Shown: positions 37,430 to 49,154, counted from the stretch's first letter. The stretch is DNA of 64,000 nucleotides from Lepraria neglecta (GCA_033220425.1 CM065646.1:1061501-1125500); one strand, 5' to 3'. Translations and numbers: made by a program. Notes: a model not told the origin generated them from the letters alone.

Positions 37430-37870
37430 ACTCCCCGTTAGCGGGCCGTTCTCGCTCTATAAGATAGGCTCCTCGCTAGCGAACCGTTACTGCGCTCTAG
37501 GAACTGCGTCCCGCTAGCGCTACGACATTAGAGTACGGCTTAGCTTCTCGCTATTACTATACTACTATATATAAAGGTATTTAAAGACGTAAAGTAGTTA
37601 TATTACTAGTATAGTATAGGTAGTTCTATATTAGAACTAATTACTAAGGATCCTTAGGAAAGAAGTAAATAGACCGCTTCTTAAGCTTCTTCCTACGGGT
37701 AATATATAGCCGCTATTAGGTAGCTAGCGTACTACTAAGAGTCTAGCTCCTAACGTCTACTAAGTCGCTTAAATATTATCCTAACATACTCTAGCGCTCT
37801 ATATACTAGGAGATATTAGAATAACTTTACTAATAAGATAGACCCTCCTAATATAATAGTTAGTATTATA
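37430..37870 (-). repeat. Gypsy-2 copy 2, left (3') LTR
   Basis: 441 bp, reverse complement of 33,663-34,113. Confidence 0.9.
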
Positions 37871-39059
37871 ATTATCTCCCTTCTTAAGTACTAGCCCTCT
37901 AGTATAAAGCTATAGCGGCGCGCCTTTATAGCGTATATATAGTAGAGAGGCTAGATAGTTATTAGATAGAGCTTATTAAAAACCTTCTAAAACCTAATAG
38001 GAAAAAGGAGGGAAAAGAGTCTCTACTTTATATAAGCTCTAAGATAATATAAGTATATCTACTATCGAAATAACGAAATTATAAGGTAAATTTATTTCGA
38101 AGTAAATATTATATAATATTAGCTAACCGCTATCGCTATAATGAAATTATAAAGTAAATTTATTTCGAAGTAAATTATTATATAATACTAGCTAACTACT
38201 ATCGCTATATTAAAACTCTATAGATTCCCCTTTTACTTTCTTCCTTTATAACTCCTACTACTTATAATATATACCCTATAATCTAATATTCCTTTAATAG
38301 GTATAGACTCTAATTAATAATAGATTATCTTATTATAATACTTCTTAATTCCTAAGTAAATAGAGCTATCGCGGAGTTATTATAAAATAATATTAATAGT
38401 TTAATAGTTAATAATAGTAGTAGTAGTAGAAGTAAGTATAATTTAATATATAAGAGCTCTGTTATTAGAGTAATACTAATATTCGTAGTAGCGGACCTCC
38501 TATATAGGCCGTACCTTCGGGTATAAATCTAGTACTACTATAGGCTAGTACCTCCTTATACTTAGTATAAAGGGGTATAATATAGAGTAAACCGTTATAT
38601 TATAGTATAGGTATTACTTAATATTCTACCTATATTCCGCTAATATTAAAGGTACTACTAGAGTTTAGGGTAGAGGTTCGGGTACTTACTATCGAGTTAG
38701 CTAGTAGTATAGCGGTAGCGGGCGTATTACGCCCGTTAGTCTAGCGTATTAGGGACCTACTTTAGTAGGTTACCTAGTAGCGTAAGGACTATAGTATAAC
38801 CCTCGCTACGTCGGGTAATCGGTCGGCTTAGTAGGTAGCCGACCTAGAGGGGAGGGTATAGGTATTAGTAAAATATCTAAATCTATAAGTTAACTCCGCT
38901 AACTCGCTATAGAAGGTAAATTATATTCTATTCTTTCCTTCTCTATCCTTCTATTATACTACTATCCTTAACTCCGCTTATATACCTTATATATTATATA
39001 TATACTAACTAATTTTTTCTAGGATAAGATAGAAGGGCTATATATTATAAATATAGAGG

Positions 39060-39420
39060 TAAGTATAATAGAGGAGGAGAATAATAAGGAAGAAGAGGAG
39101 GAAAGGGAGGAAGAAAAGGAAGAGAGGTTTAAGGAAAGTAGAGAGGATAATAAAGAGGAGATAAAGGAAGAAGAGGAGGTAGAGGAAGAATAGAAGGTAG
39201 AGGAAGAAGAGTAGGTAGAGGAATAGGAGGTAAGCTCTAGTATACTATATACTACCGCTATATACTAAGTTATATAGCTATCTATAAGCTAACCTCGGAG
39301 TAATATTATTTAGGGTACTATATTAGAGGAGTAGAGGGAGAGGAGGATAGAGGAGAGGAGAGTAGTAAGGAGAGAGAAGAGAAGAGAGAGGAGGAGAGCT
39401 ATAAAAGTAGTAAAGAGGGT
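39060..39420 (+). repeat. Polypurine tract in Gypsy-2 copy 2
   Basis: GAGGAGGAAGAGG-type units over about 350 bp, the reverse complement of the tract in copy 1. The two tracts differ in unit number, as expected for an unstable simple repeat. Confidence 0.75.
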
Positions 39421-42004
39421 AAATAGTATTACTCTACTACTACTTCTTATACTAACTTTCTAGGCTTAGTCCTCTTAGATTATATTCTTACTTTTTCCTT
39501 TTAGTATTCTAGTATTTAGTATTAGATACTTACTATTTAAAAGAATTAAGATAACTTTCTCCTATACTTCCTTCTATATCCTATATACTCCTTATATTTA
39601 CCTATATCTTAATAGCTCCCTACTAATACTCCTTAATCGTTTTATAATAGTACTATAACTACTCTACCCGTTCCTTTACTAATAGTATCTCCTCTCTTAG
39701 GGAACTATCTCTAGCTTCCTAATAAATTTCGGGGTTATAACTATATCCCGCAAAACCAAGATATTATCTAAATATACTATATATATTATATCGACTAGGC
39801 CTATAAAGGCCTAATTAATATACGTTTAGAAAGTAGTAGGGGTATTTACTAACCTAAATAGTATAATAAGATATTTAAAGTAACTATAATATATACGGAA
39901 CGCTATCTTCTATTTATCGCTATACTAAATTTAGATATAGTAATATATATCCTTAAGGTCTAACTTCGAGAAGATTTTAGTACTACTTAAGTAGTCTAGT
40001 ATCTCTATAATTAGGGGTAATAGGTACTAATACTTAATTATTACTATATTTAACCCTTAATAATCTATATAAAGATATAGCCCCCTATTCTTCTTCGATA
40101 TAAAAAGTATAGGTACTCCTACCGGCGAAACGGAGTAGCGAATCTACTTCTTTCCTAGTATATTATTAAGGTACTACCGAAGCTCTATTAGCTCTATTCT
40201 TAATAGATTATAGATAGAACTATAAGGTAGCTCCCTACTATCTAACTTAATAGTATAGTCTCTCTACTTTTATTTAGGTAAGATCTCTACTTTCTTACTT
40301 AAGAAGATATCTTTATACTCCTATAATTTAGGAGGAAGGGTTATATCGAACTCGTTAGTCTAAGGTTACTCCGCTATTATAGCGCTAGTATAAACTATAG
40401 TAAATACTTTCTATTCCTATTATAAAACTTTACTAAATTCGGTTAATCTATCTAGCTATATCAGCCTAGGATTTATTTAGTACTACTATTAGCGCGCTAG
40501 CGTATTAACTATAATACCTGACTTATAAAGCGCTAGCACCCCGATTATTAAGTCGAGACCCTCCTAGTCTATAGTATAGAATAAGGAACTATATTCCTTT
40601 TCTTGCCCCTAGTTATTAGTAGCTATATAGCTTAACTGAAACGCTCTATAATAAAAAGTACCTTGCCTACTCGGTTATACCGGCGTCGGTAAGATAGCGC
40701 GCTCTAGCTATAATTATATTATACTACGAACCGCTAAGAGACCAAGCTAATTATTACCCTAGAGTTAACCAGCCCCTTAAAGGGCTATTAACTATCTAGG
40801 AGGATTATTTATCCCTTAAGGTAAAGAGGTTCTAAAGCTTCTATTTATTAGTCTTTCTCTATATACTTAGTAGTAATAGGGTACTATCTTTCTCTAACTA
40901 TACCGAATTAGTAGGAGTAAAGCTTAGATTATCTCTATAGGGATATTCTAGCTTCTAATACCCCGTCTTACCGTAATAATAATAATTATTATTATAGTAT
41001 TTAGGGTTAGCCTTAGATACTAGATAAGACTTAGAATTTCGTCTCTTCTTACTACCTTACTAATATTCTACTAACTCTCCGCTAGCGGACTTAGTCGGAG
41101 TACTAGATACCCGTTCTTCTAAAGGCCTACCCTTACTACTAGACCTAGGTATTAATAGATAATACTTAAGGTTCTTTTCCTATATAATTATAAGTACTAA
41201 GAGACTATTATATATCGTCGGGATACTACTAGTACTTAGGATTTTAGACTTTAACTCAGGGCGGAGTTTAGTTAAAAAGCTATTTACCCGGAACTCTTCT
41301 AATAGGGGAGTAATATAGCTTTCTAATTCTTCTAGGTAAGCTTTAAAGATAGAAACCTTCTGTCCCTACTATTATTTAGTACTATTTAAGTACTTATAGG
41401 TAAGTAGTTAGCGATTTACTAGGTCTACTACTAAATCTAAGAGAAACTAAGAAAAGTTCTTAAAAGAGTAATCGTCTAGCTATTCCTTCTAAAAGTATTA
41501 GCGCTACTATATCGCTATATCCTCTTCTAGGGACTATATATAGTAAAGAATTTTCGCTCTATCGGTAGTAAAATATTTAGGACTTAGGAGGAATTTAATT
41601 TTAATATTAGCGAACTAGTAGATATACTCTCCTTCGCTATTCCTATAATAGAGTTATATCTTTTTAGGGCGTATTATCTTTACCGCTAGTAAGACTAATA
41701 GTATATTACTATTACTAAGCCTATTAAAGTCTTCTATATCAGCTTCAGCTCCTAGTTAAAGCCCTATATTCCGAGCTTCTAACTCCCGAACGCGTTTTTC
41801 TTCTAATAAGTATTAGTTTTCTACCTTAAGTTAGGTAATCCTCTACTAGAGTATCGGAGATAAAAGGGTCGAGTCTAAGGACGCTGCTATCGGCGTATTA
41901 TCGGGGCGTATAGTCTCTATTTCTAGTTCCTCTAAAAGGCGCGGTCGTCTTACTATAATATCCTACTCTAGACCTTTAGCCTTAAAGGTTAGAGTAATTA
42001 GAAC

Positions 42005-42455
42005 TATAAGGTATACTCCCTATTAGCGGGCTATTCTCGCTCTATAAGATAGGCTCCTCGCTAGTAGACTATTACTATACTCTAGGAACTACGTCTCGCT
42101 AGCGCTATAACGTTAGAGTATAGCTTAGCTTCTCGCTATTACTATACTACTATATATAAAGGTATTCAAAGATATAAAATAGTTATATTACTAGTATAGT
42201 ATAGGTAGTTCTATATTAGAACTAATTACTAAGGATCTTTAGGAAAGAAGTAGGTAGACTACTCCTTAAGCTTCTTCCTGCAGGTAATATATAGCCGCTA
42301 TTAGGCAGCTAGCGTACTACTAAGAGCCTAGCTCCTAACGTCTACTAAGTCAGTCGAATATTATCCCGACCTACTCTAGCGCTCCGCGCACTAGGAGATA
42401 TCGAAACAACTTTACTAATAAGATAGACTCTCCTAATATAATAGTTGGTATTATA
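42005..42455 (-). repeat. Gypsy-2 copy 2, right (5') LTR
   Basis: 451 bp, in the same orientation as the left LTR of this copy. The internal Gag side starts immediately to its left. Confidence 0.9.
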
Positions 42456-42460
42456 GTTAT

Positions 42461-44640
42461 CTATATATTAGTAATATAAGCTAGCTAAGTATAAGGTACT
42501 TGAAAATAGATTAGAATAAAAAGGCTGTTCTAGCTACTAATATCCGTATTATAGAGGAAATCCTTCTATTATTAGTCTATTCTACTAAAAAGGCTACTAC
42601 TAATATTACTATAGATAATACGATAATAAAGAGTATCTACCTTACTGTCCCGGCGGTAAGAATTTCTCCTTACTAGAATATTTGTATTAATTATCTCTAT
42701 CCTTTTTATATTCCCTGATTTCCTTCTAAGTATCCTTATACTATTACTCCTTCTATAATTATATTCGATACTATATTTCCTTTCTACTCTTTAGCTGCTT
42801 AATAAATTCTTAGAGGGTTATATTCGTAGTTAGAGGAGGAATTATAGCCTAGAATTCTATATTAAGGTGATTCTATATCTATATAGCCTGTATATATTCT
42901 TCGGTAATCCCGGCCTATACTATATATTTAGATACGTTCTAGACGTATACTAATAGATCGTTTCGTTTACTTATATCCCTCGAAGTATAGGACTATCGGC
43001 TTAATTCTTCCAAAGCCGTATATATTATAATCTTAAAATGATCCTATAACCTAGCGATTTGGCGTTAGAGGCCGGTTAGTAGCTATATTATAGTATCCTT
43101 CTCGTCCTAGGAAAGAATCTTAAGCTACTAATTTACTACCGCCCCGCGGAAGTAACTATTTAGATTCTTTCTTACTACCTCTTCGCCTTTTATAATAGCG
43201 AAGTCTTAGGTATAACTATAGAAAGTATATACTTCTCGGAAGATTAATTCTCTAGGATTCGGTATAATATTACTAGTACCCTAAGACTCTAGATAATCCG
43301 GGTAAAAGAAACCAAGTTTATAGGTACGGAAAGCGCTACTACCAGATTAATTCGACTGACCGGCTTCTCTAGGTTCTCCGGTAGAGCCTAGTAGTCCTAG
43401 GGGTCTAGCTAGACCTCAGAATTTATATAGATTATAACTTGCCAGAGTATTATTTACCGCTTCTAGTACCGTAGCTCGTATAGCTTGAATTATAGTATTA
43501 TATAGTATAGTATCGACGCTAGGAGGGGCCTACGGTATCTCGCTATTTCTTTATTATTGGTTCCCTAGATTCTAAGGAGCTCTACATTACTAGGGAGGAA
43601 ATAGAGGCTGACCTCCCCTCTAGTTAAAATTTCCGAAGTCTAGTCCTCCTAATAAACTGCTCTATCCGCTATTATTCCCTCCTATAGATATTATAGTTAA
43701 TCCGTTCGGGAATAAAACCCGCCTTATAATATTATCTATAGTATAGATCTTACCTAGTAGAAGAAACTTCCTTAGGGCTAACGGACTAGCTAAAAGAGAA
43801 CTAGATAGAGAGGGAACTAGTAAGGACTGCGAGGTTAATAAATACTAATATACTTTTCCTCGAGCTACTCGTGAAATCTAAGGGCTTAGAAGCTCGTCTA
43901 TATCTTTAGGAGCTAGTTCGCTATAATATCGTCCTATTTTCTTTTAGTCGACCTTCTAGACTTTAAAATATTTAGAGTCTCTATAAAATCTAACTCCTTT
44001 AATAAATATAGCGGAGGCCTTCGCGAGAGAAGAGAGATACTTCTAAGTAAATAGAAATATAAAGGGATCTTCTTTTGTATTAATTTCTAATAGATTAACT
44101 AAGAGAGCTCTACTATTTAAATAACTACGTCTTATATAAGGTTTACTACCCCTAAGGATATCTACTAGTAGATTATATATATTAACGATTAAAAGAATAA
44201 CTTAATAGTATAATATATTAATATTCTTTTCGTATACGTCGACGTTATTCGCTAAGAAGGCGTTTAACTAGAAAGTAAGGTAAATAGTAAGGTCTAATAG
44301 CTTTGGCTTCTCCGCTTCTAGAGTAACTCCTATTTAGCTTATAAGGAGCTCGTTATTAACAATTAACTAAAGAAGATATTTTCGTATTAAAGGAAAAGCT
44401 TTATTTAACGCCTATAAAAGGAAAGTATAGAGGCGGTAATATAATCTAGTAACTTAATTCTTCGGCAGAAATTCGTACCGCGCCAAGCGTTAGGGGCGAA
44501 ATCCGGAAATAGAATAGCGCCCTAATAGAATTTACTACTATACGCAAGGTATACTAACGCAGAAGGTCGCTGGTATAGCTTCGTAGATAGCGTAGTTCTT
44601 GTAGCCTTATAGTATAGTTCAGACGGAAATAGATAAGGCG
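42461..44640 (-). mobile_element. Gypsy-3, probable Gag side (fossil)
   Basis: RIP-mutated DNA directly right of the second GTTAT duplication. It should therefore be the continuation of the element at 34,114-37,424. Its position upstream of a minus-strand pol suggests Gag and leader, but no motif proves it. Confidence 0.45.
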
Positions 44641-45171
44641 TTCTCGGCTCGGTCCGTTCGAAGTGGTGACGGTGGTGGTAATGGTACGGTGACGCACTGG
44701 TACGGAAATGGTGCTGTTACGGCGAATCAAATGACTCGTACAGCAGGTAGACTAGTACAGTACGAATATACTGGCTGGTATACGGCGGGAATGAACACAC
44801 TGCCGTTGCTACCAATTGGCAGGGTCTTAGTAAGGATGAAATATACAACGCGGAAAGCAATCACAATGAGCGTTCTATTGGAGTTGAAAAGTGTTGTTTT
44901 TAACTTCTAGCTACTAAGCGGAAGAAATGCATAAGGCAAAGCGCAAGCGCTTACTAACTAATCCAGCAACCATAACAACGAGAGAAGACTAATCGAAACT
45001 CTTAGGGACTTTAAAGCCGTCGGGGAGATCGAAACGCTTAGAGCTAATATTAAATATAAGTCCGTCGGAAGTATTTGTAGAAGACCTCTAGTTATCCTCT
45101 AACTCTGTAATATTCTAAAGCTCGCGATTAACTAGTCTCTTCTTCTCCTCTTCTATATATTCGTATTATCT
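44641..45171. other. Transition zone, less mutated; possible LTR end
   Basis: CA and TG reappear at about 44,640. The sequence up to CCATAACA near 44,975 could be the right LTR of Gypsy-3, but I found no partner copy, so this is only a suggestion. The frame at 44,689-44,910 has no domain. Confidence 0.35.
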
Positions 45172-45889
45172 CTAAAGACGCGCTAACTTAGTCGACCAAC
45201 GAAGCAGCTCTGACTGCGCAGTCTTTATTTCATCCCACGTTCGTTTATAAGTCGCCTCGATACGATGTATCTCGGCAGGCGACACTACAAGATTGTACTT
45301 CGTACCCCCTCCAACACATTCGGAACAGCGATCGGACCCAGGGCCTACTAAGCATTGTTTGTTACTAGAAGTACAGCGGCTATAAGGACGCATAACGACC
45401 TCCACGAGTTCACGAGAAAGTTCCTTGCGACGTACGGCCGGATTTGATGATTGTATGGTTCTGCGGGGTGGCATGGAGGATGGATGGTTTCTCAGGACGA
45501 GCTAATGTTAGAACCATGGGTTCTGACAGGACTGTCGCGAAGGACAACGGGTTTCGGACAGGACAGCTCATGATCACCGCGATCAGTGGTTGATCATTAT
45601 GATCATAAACATGATCACGGTTGATCATCAGGATCAAGGATGCTTGGCAGGATTTCCTATTGCTATATATGTAGAGCACTGCTCACCACTTGGAGCATCG
45701 TGCTTAGCTTACCTTCTGTCTACATGCGATAGATCTCTTAGGCTAGGCACTGAACATATATCATCTGATCATATACCAGACCAGCTTAGCATCACTTGAA
45801 GCCTGCTTCACCTCTTGTGTGGTAACACCTCCATCCCCATTGAGAATAATCCATCATACGACCACTAGTACGCAACGTGGTTTGTAACA
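45172..45889 (-). mobile_element. Gypsy-1-like element end: LTR plus accessory Cys-rich frame (fossil)
   Basis: The LTR at 45,506-45,889 (384 bp) ends TTTGTAACA, the reverse complement of the TGTTACAAAC start of Gypsy-1 LTRs. It shares several blocks with them but is shorter. Inside it, a minus-strand frame at 45,474-45,172 starts MPPRRT and contains C-x5-C-x8-C-x2-C spacing (RCTSSNKQC, RCSECV), followed by a helical stretch. It corresponds to the accessory region at 15,129 in Gypsy-1. Pol of this copy should be on the plus strand to the left and is missing or unrecognisable. This copy is the least RIP-mutated of the family here, but the element as a whole is only a remnant. Confidence 0.7.
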
Positions 45890-46514
45890 TTATGGCTAGC
45901 GGCTTAGCGCGTCTTCAAGACGCGTAGCCCTCATGTATCTATCTTCTCTCCTTAGATATATTCTTCTAGTCATATTACACCCCTATCGACTCGCTCTAGG
46001 CAGGCCCCTGACACAGTAGCTCTACTGGCGATATATTATTACGGTCTATAACTATATAAAATAGAGAAAAGAGTCGAGGATAACTATAGAGGAGACGGTA
46101 GTTATAATCTTTAGGTTATAAGAGTAAGAATTAAAGAGCCAGGATAGGCGGCGCACCGCTCCGTTTTATACCCTACCTCAGCGGCTATTGTTACGAGCTG
46201 GGCTTGCACTATTTCCTTCGTCGCCTAGCCAACGGCACTCTAGCCCTATCAGGCCTAGCTTCAGGGGCTGGCCGCTGCCGCATGCCTATATAGATCCTTT
46301 GCGCGCTCCATCTAAGCTTCCTTCCTTAGCTTTAGTATCCTCGTCTATATATCTACTATACCATTGGCCAGACCCTGACAGCTATCTCTAAGACCCCCTG
46401 AGGTAGGCTATAAGAGAGCGTGCGCTTTTCTGGATGCTCGAATAAGAGGGTCTTAGTAAGTAGAAGGAAGAGTAAGCGTAAAGCGTTCATTACCCCGTCG
46501 GGGTGTTGCATCAC
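45890..46514. other. Unassigned repeat-like DNA at the right fringe
   Basis: Mixed composition with RIP-like patches (46,030-46,140) and GC-richer parts. TGTTACGAGCTGGGC at about 46,188 could be an LTR-type start, but no partner copy is present in the window. The overlapping short open frames (46,188-46,391, 46,420-46,716) are not convincing genes. Confidence 0.35.
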
Positions 46515-46640
46515 CAGGGTGGGGTGCCGCATCACCCCTACTCACCCAGCTCCCTCGCTAAAGCGGCAACCCCCGAGCGAGCTTCGACTGAGCTGGGGGC
46601 AGATTTTTGTCACCTTGAGCCGCCAAGCCACGGTCCGGGT
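46515..46640 (+). repeat. GC-rich foldback repeat, copy B, at the right edge of the AT-rich block
   Basis: It matches copy A over about 110 bp, including CTCGCTAAAGCGGC and GGGGCAGATTTTTGTC. CCCAGCTC at left pairs with GAGCTGGG at right to form a strong hairpin. Homology to copy A runs on past the core (AGCCGCCAAG against AGCTGCTAAG). Confidence 0.65.
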
Positions 46641-47417
46641 CAACTTGCAGATTTTTTTCCCCTGCCCTGCACACTTGGTTCTTTTTTCTCACAAAGGAAA
46701 TACTAGAGCGTGTTAAGCAAAGTATGCGAGGGTGGCTTAGACTAAAACAAAACCGCCACACCAAAATACGCACGCGAGACCGCTGATCCTTTTCCCAAAG
46801 TTAAGGACTTTCCATGCAGGCAAAGAGCCCAAAGCCAGACTGTCGCTCCAGTTTTTCCGCAAGCTTCTCCCGAACGGCCACACGTCGCTATAAGTGGCAT
46901 GCGTCCTGAAACGCGCTGCCAAGGCGCTTAATTTTAGCTGCGTGGCTGTGGCCCGGTCTCCCCGTTCCAGACCTTTGCCACTGGAAGTAGACTCAACGCC
47001 AAGCTTGTTATCATGCAGCAGCGCTCACAGATAGGGAAGTCCCACTGTCGATCGACCAAATTGGCTGTAAAGGGCCGCGAGTCTGGGCTGAGCGAGGTGC
47101 AGATTCGTGGCTTTTCCTCGCGTACACTTTCGCGTACACTGGGGCGGTACCAGAATACGCAACGTCTTCCCGGAAGGGTGCTCAGACCATTCTGGAGCCT
47201 GGACTCCCACGGCCAACGCCCCGCACGGTAGGTCTGTCCTATTAATCTTCATAAGAAGGTGCAAAGTGCCCACTATACTTCCTCAGAAGTCCCCGCTTTT
47301 ACAGATCCCACGTTCAATAACCAAAACACCCAAGCCAAACCAAACCCCTCCAATCAACTTACCCCACCACACCTCCACGAAAGTACTCCACCAATCCACG
47401 GCCCACCAAAAATCAAA
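46641..47417. other. Upstream flank of the small protein gene
   Basis: Ordinary composition. Several overlapping short frames on both strands lack domains. A CA-rich leader (about 47,320-47,417) precedes the start codon of the next gene. Confidence 0.4.
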
Positions 47418-47600
47418 ATGTCTTCCCCAGCAGCCATGATCACACTCGCATCCGACGTCCTTGTCCTCGGAGCCGCTGTCTCCGTCGCAGGCGTTGGACT
47501 CAAGTCTTTCGGCGCTTCGTTCAGGGGCAAATTCTCGACTCCGGTCAAGGCTACCCTAGGCGGCTCCGATAGCTGCGCGGAGGACGACGATCTGATCTGA
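47418..47600 (+). CDS. Small hypothetical protein, 60 aa
   Basis: ATG at 47,418 in the good context AAAATGTCT, stop at 47,598. The product starts MSSPAAMITLASDVLVLGA, continues with a hydrophobic Gly/Ala/Val stretch (residues about 7-30, possibly a membrane helix) and ends in an acidic tail (CAEDDDLI). The leader upstream is C/A-rich, as in transcribed fungal genes. I do not recognise a family. It is the first plausible gene right of the repeat block. A short frame can occur by chance. Confidence 0.45.
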   Translation: MSSPAAMITLASDVLVLGAAVSVAGVGLKSFGASFRGKFSTPVKATLGGSDSCAEDDDLI

Positions 47601-49154
47601 TACCACCATCCAGCCACATAAAAACAAATAATCCGAGCCATGTTCGCTAGCAGAAGATCGTCTATCTTTGTTGCAACACCTACATCGAGCCTCTGCAGGC
47701 ATGAGCACACAAGCTGCCGCACCGAATACTCGACTCGGCTTGTCACGATGGGCTTGCTGTGAGCACTTCATACACTGGCGACTCGCCTACGCTTTACCAG
47801 CAACCGCTGCATCTCCCGCTTCCGCATCCCGCCCTGCCAAATGAGAGGCGTTCACCCTTGATCGCATGCCAAATTTTCCTAGGACTGGCTCTATCATACC
47901 AATCCAGTGACTGCAGCCTGGCCAGCTATTTCACTGGGTACCTGGTACCGATTCGAGCATTTGAGAATGGAATGGATCAGATGGAATGGATCAGATGGAA
48001 TGGATCAGATGGAATGAATCAGATGGAATGATGAGACGGGTTGGGCGCTCGCTGCCTGCTCAAAGTGCTTAAAGCTTGCAAGAGCTTCGAGATCTCATCA
48101 AAAGGGAGGAAGTTTTATATAACAAGGCCGGAATTTCGGGACTATGTATATCCAATGAAAGCAAGAACGTTATACTCGTTATATCATCCCTCATCAGTGC
48201 TTTTGGTTCCTGTTTCGCTAGCTCATTCTGTGTCAGCATGGGATTGGATTCCTGAACCATACTCAATGCCCCAAAGAAAACCCTCCATGAATGAGCAATG
48301 TTAATCGGAGCCTGGGCTAACGTCGCCATCAGCTATCTAGGGCTATTCGGAAGGTGACTTGTTCTTCACCACTACGTCAGCTCTTAGCACGTAGTATTGG
48401 CTAATTGCAAACAATCATCTCGTCAGAAGCAAGAAATCTGCAGGTGGTGGTCAGATCAGAGCGCGTCCTTGCTGGCACATCTAATGCCATGATCCAACTA
48501 ACTTTCGCCTCAATAGCGCATATCCAACTCGAATACTCATCCGAGTCCTGCATCTACAACTCGTACCAAACCCGCGTCAGCACTGGAACCTCCGACATGG
48601 CCACCGCTTTGAGCGTCTGCAAGGCCAGTTTCGAAGCGACAGTCCCACACGCTACTATTGCTATTAATCTCGATACGAGTGTGAAACCAGTATATTTTGC
48701 GCGGTGGATAATTTTCCGTATCAGGAGAGTAGTGTGGTGGATCCGTATCTGGGTCCGTGTTTTGTTTACAGCTTTATTCCCGCGAGTCCTACGCCGTAGG
48801 CTGGAGAAGGGTGGCGGGCGTGTAGAGCTGGATGTTTGGTTTTGAGGAAAATGGTGGCGAAGTCGGTTGTAGCGTCGTTGATATAGGTCGCTGAATTTGA
48901 GAGAGCTCGGAAGTTCTTAGGGCAGCAAGTATTAAAATAAGTAATACAAGTCACTGTAATTATCACATCACATGGAAGATATTTCCTGGAAGATTTTGCG
49001 AGAAACGTTTAGAAAGTCATTGAGGATAAGATTCCAAAGCAAATCCATCCATAGCGTTGAGCTCGGTCAGCTAAGTTACAAGAGTATTTTGCGAGCAACG
49101 ACTACTCGAATTTTTAGGTAACAAGCTTAAGCAACATCAGGATCCCGTCGCAAG
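47601..49154. other. Intergenic, no supported gene
   Basis: Apart from the 14-bp tandem array at 47,967-48,030, I see no structured element. The plus frame 48,405-48,845 opens with TTG, has no domain and is not called. Confidence 0.4.
47967..48030 (+). repeat. 14-bp tandem repeat (ATGGAATGGATCAG), about 4.5 units
   Basis: Three perfect or near-perfect units follow each other (one G-to-A difference in the last) and a partial unit closes the array. It is a minisatellite in an intergenic stretch. Confidence 0.9.

Larger units (their letters stand above)
37430..42455 (-). mobile_element. Gypsy-2 copy 2, full-length, fossil
   Basis: LTRs at 37,430-37,870 and 42,005-42,455 are flanked by a perfect GTTAT duplication (37,425-37,429 and 42,456-42,460). 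It is 5.0 kb, in inverse orientation to copy 1, with the same order of parts. It lacks the nested X and Gypsy-4, so it preserves the empty site of X-3 near 39,770. RT lies at about 39,750-40,150 on the minus strand. It is broken by many RIP changes. Confidence 0.9.
10040..44600. other. AT-rich, RIP-mutated block of nested retrotransposon fossils
   Basis: Long stretches have almost no CA or TG dinucleotides, while CG remains common (many CGCG, TCG and ACG) and TA is everywhere. This is the direct outcome of CpA-to-TpA change on both strands, as in RIP. The borders are sharp at about 10,035 and about 44,600. Islands with many CA/TG remain inside element X and in parts of Gypsy-4. No host gene is recognisable inside. 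Confidence 0.9.

Noticed and set aside
44689-44910. 73-codon plus-strand frame at the right fringe of the block
   Set aside because: Lies in probable LTR sequence and has no domain.
4926-46640. A giant Starship-type element bounded by the foldback repeats
   Set aside because: No tyrosine recombinase (DUF3435) captain gene is visible near either end, and the cargo is explained by ordinary nested retrotransposons.
47967-48030. Possible CRISPR-like array
   Set aside because: The 14-bp units are directly adjacent without spacers, in a eukaryotic genome: a minisatellite.
48405-48845. 146-codon plus-strand frame
   Set aside because: Starts with TTG, no domain and no splice partners. It might be a decayed gene, but nothing supports that.
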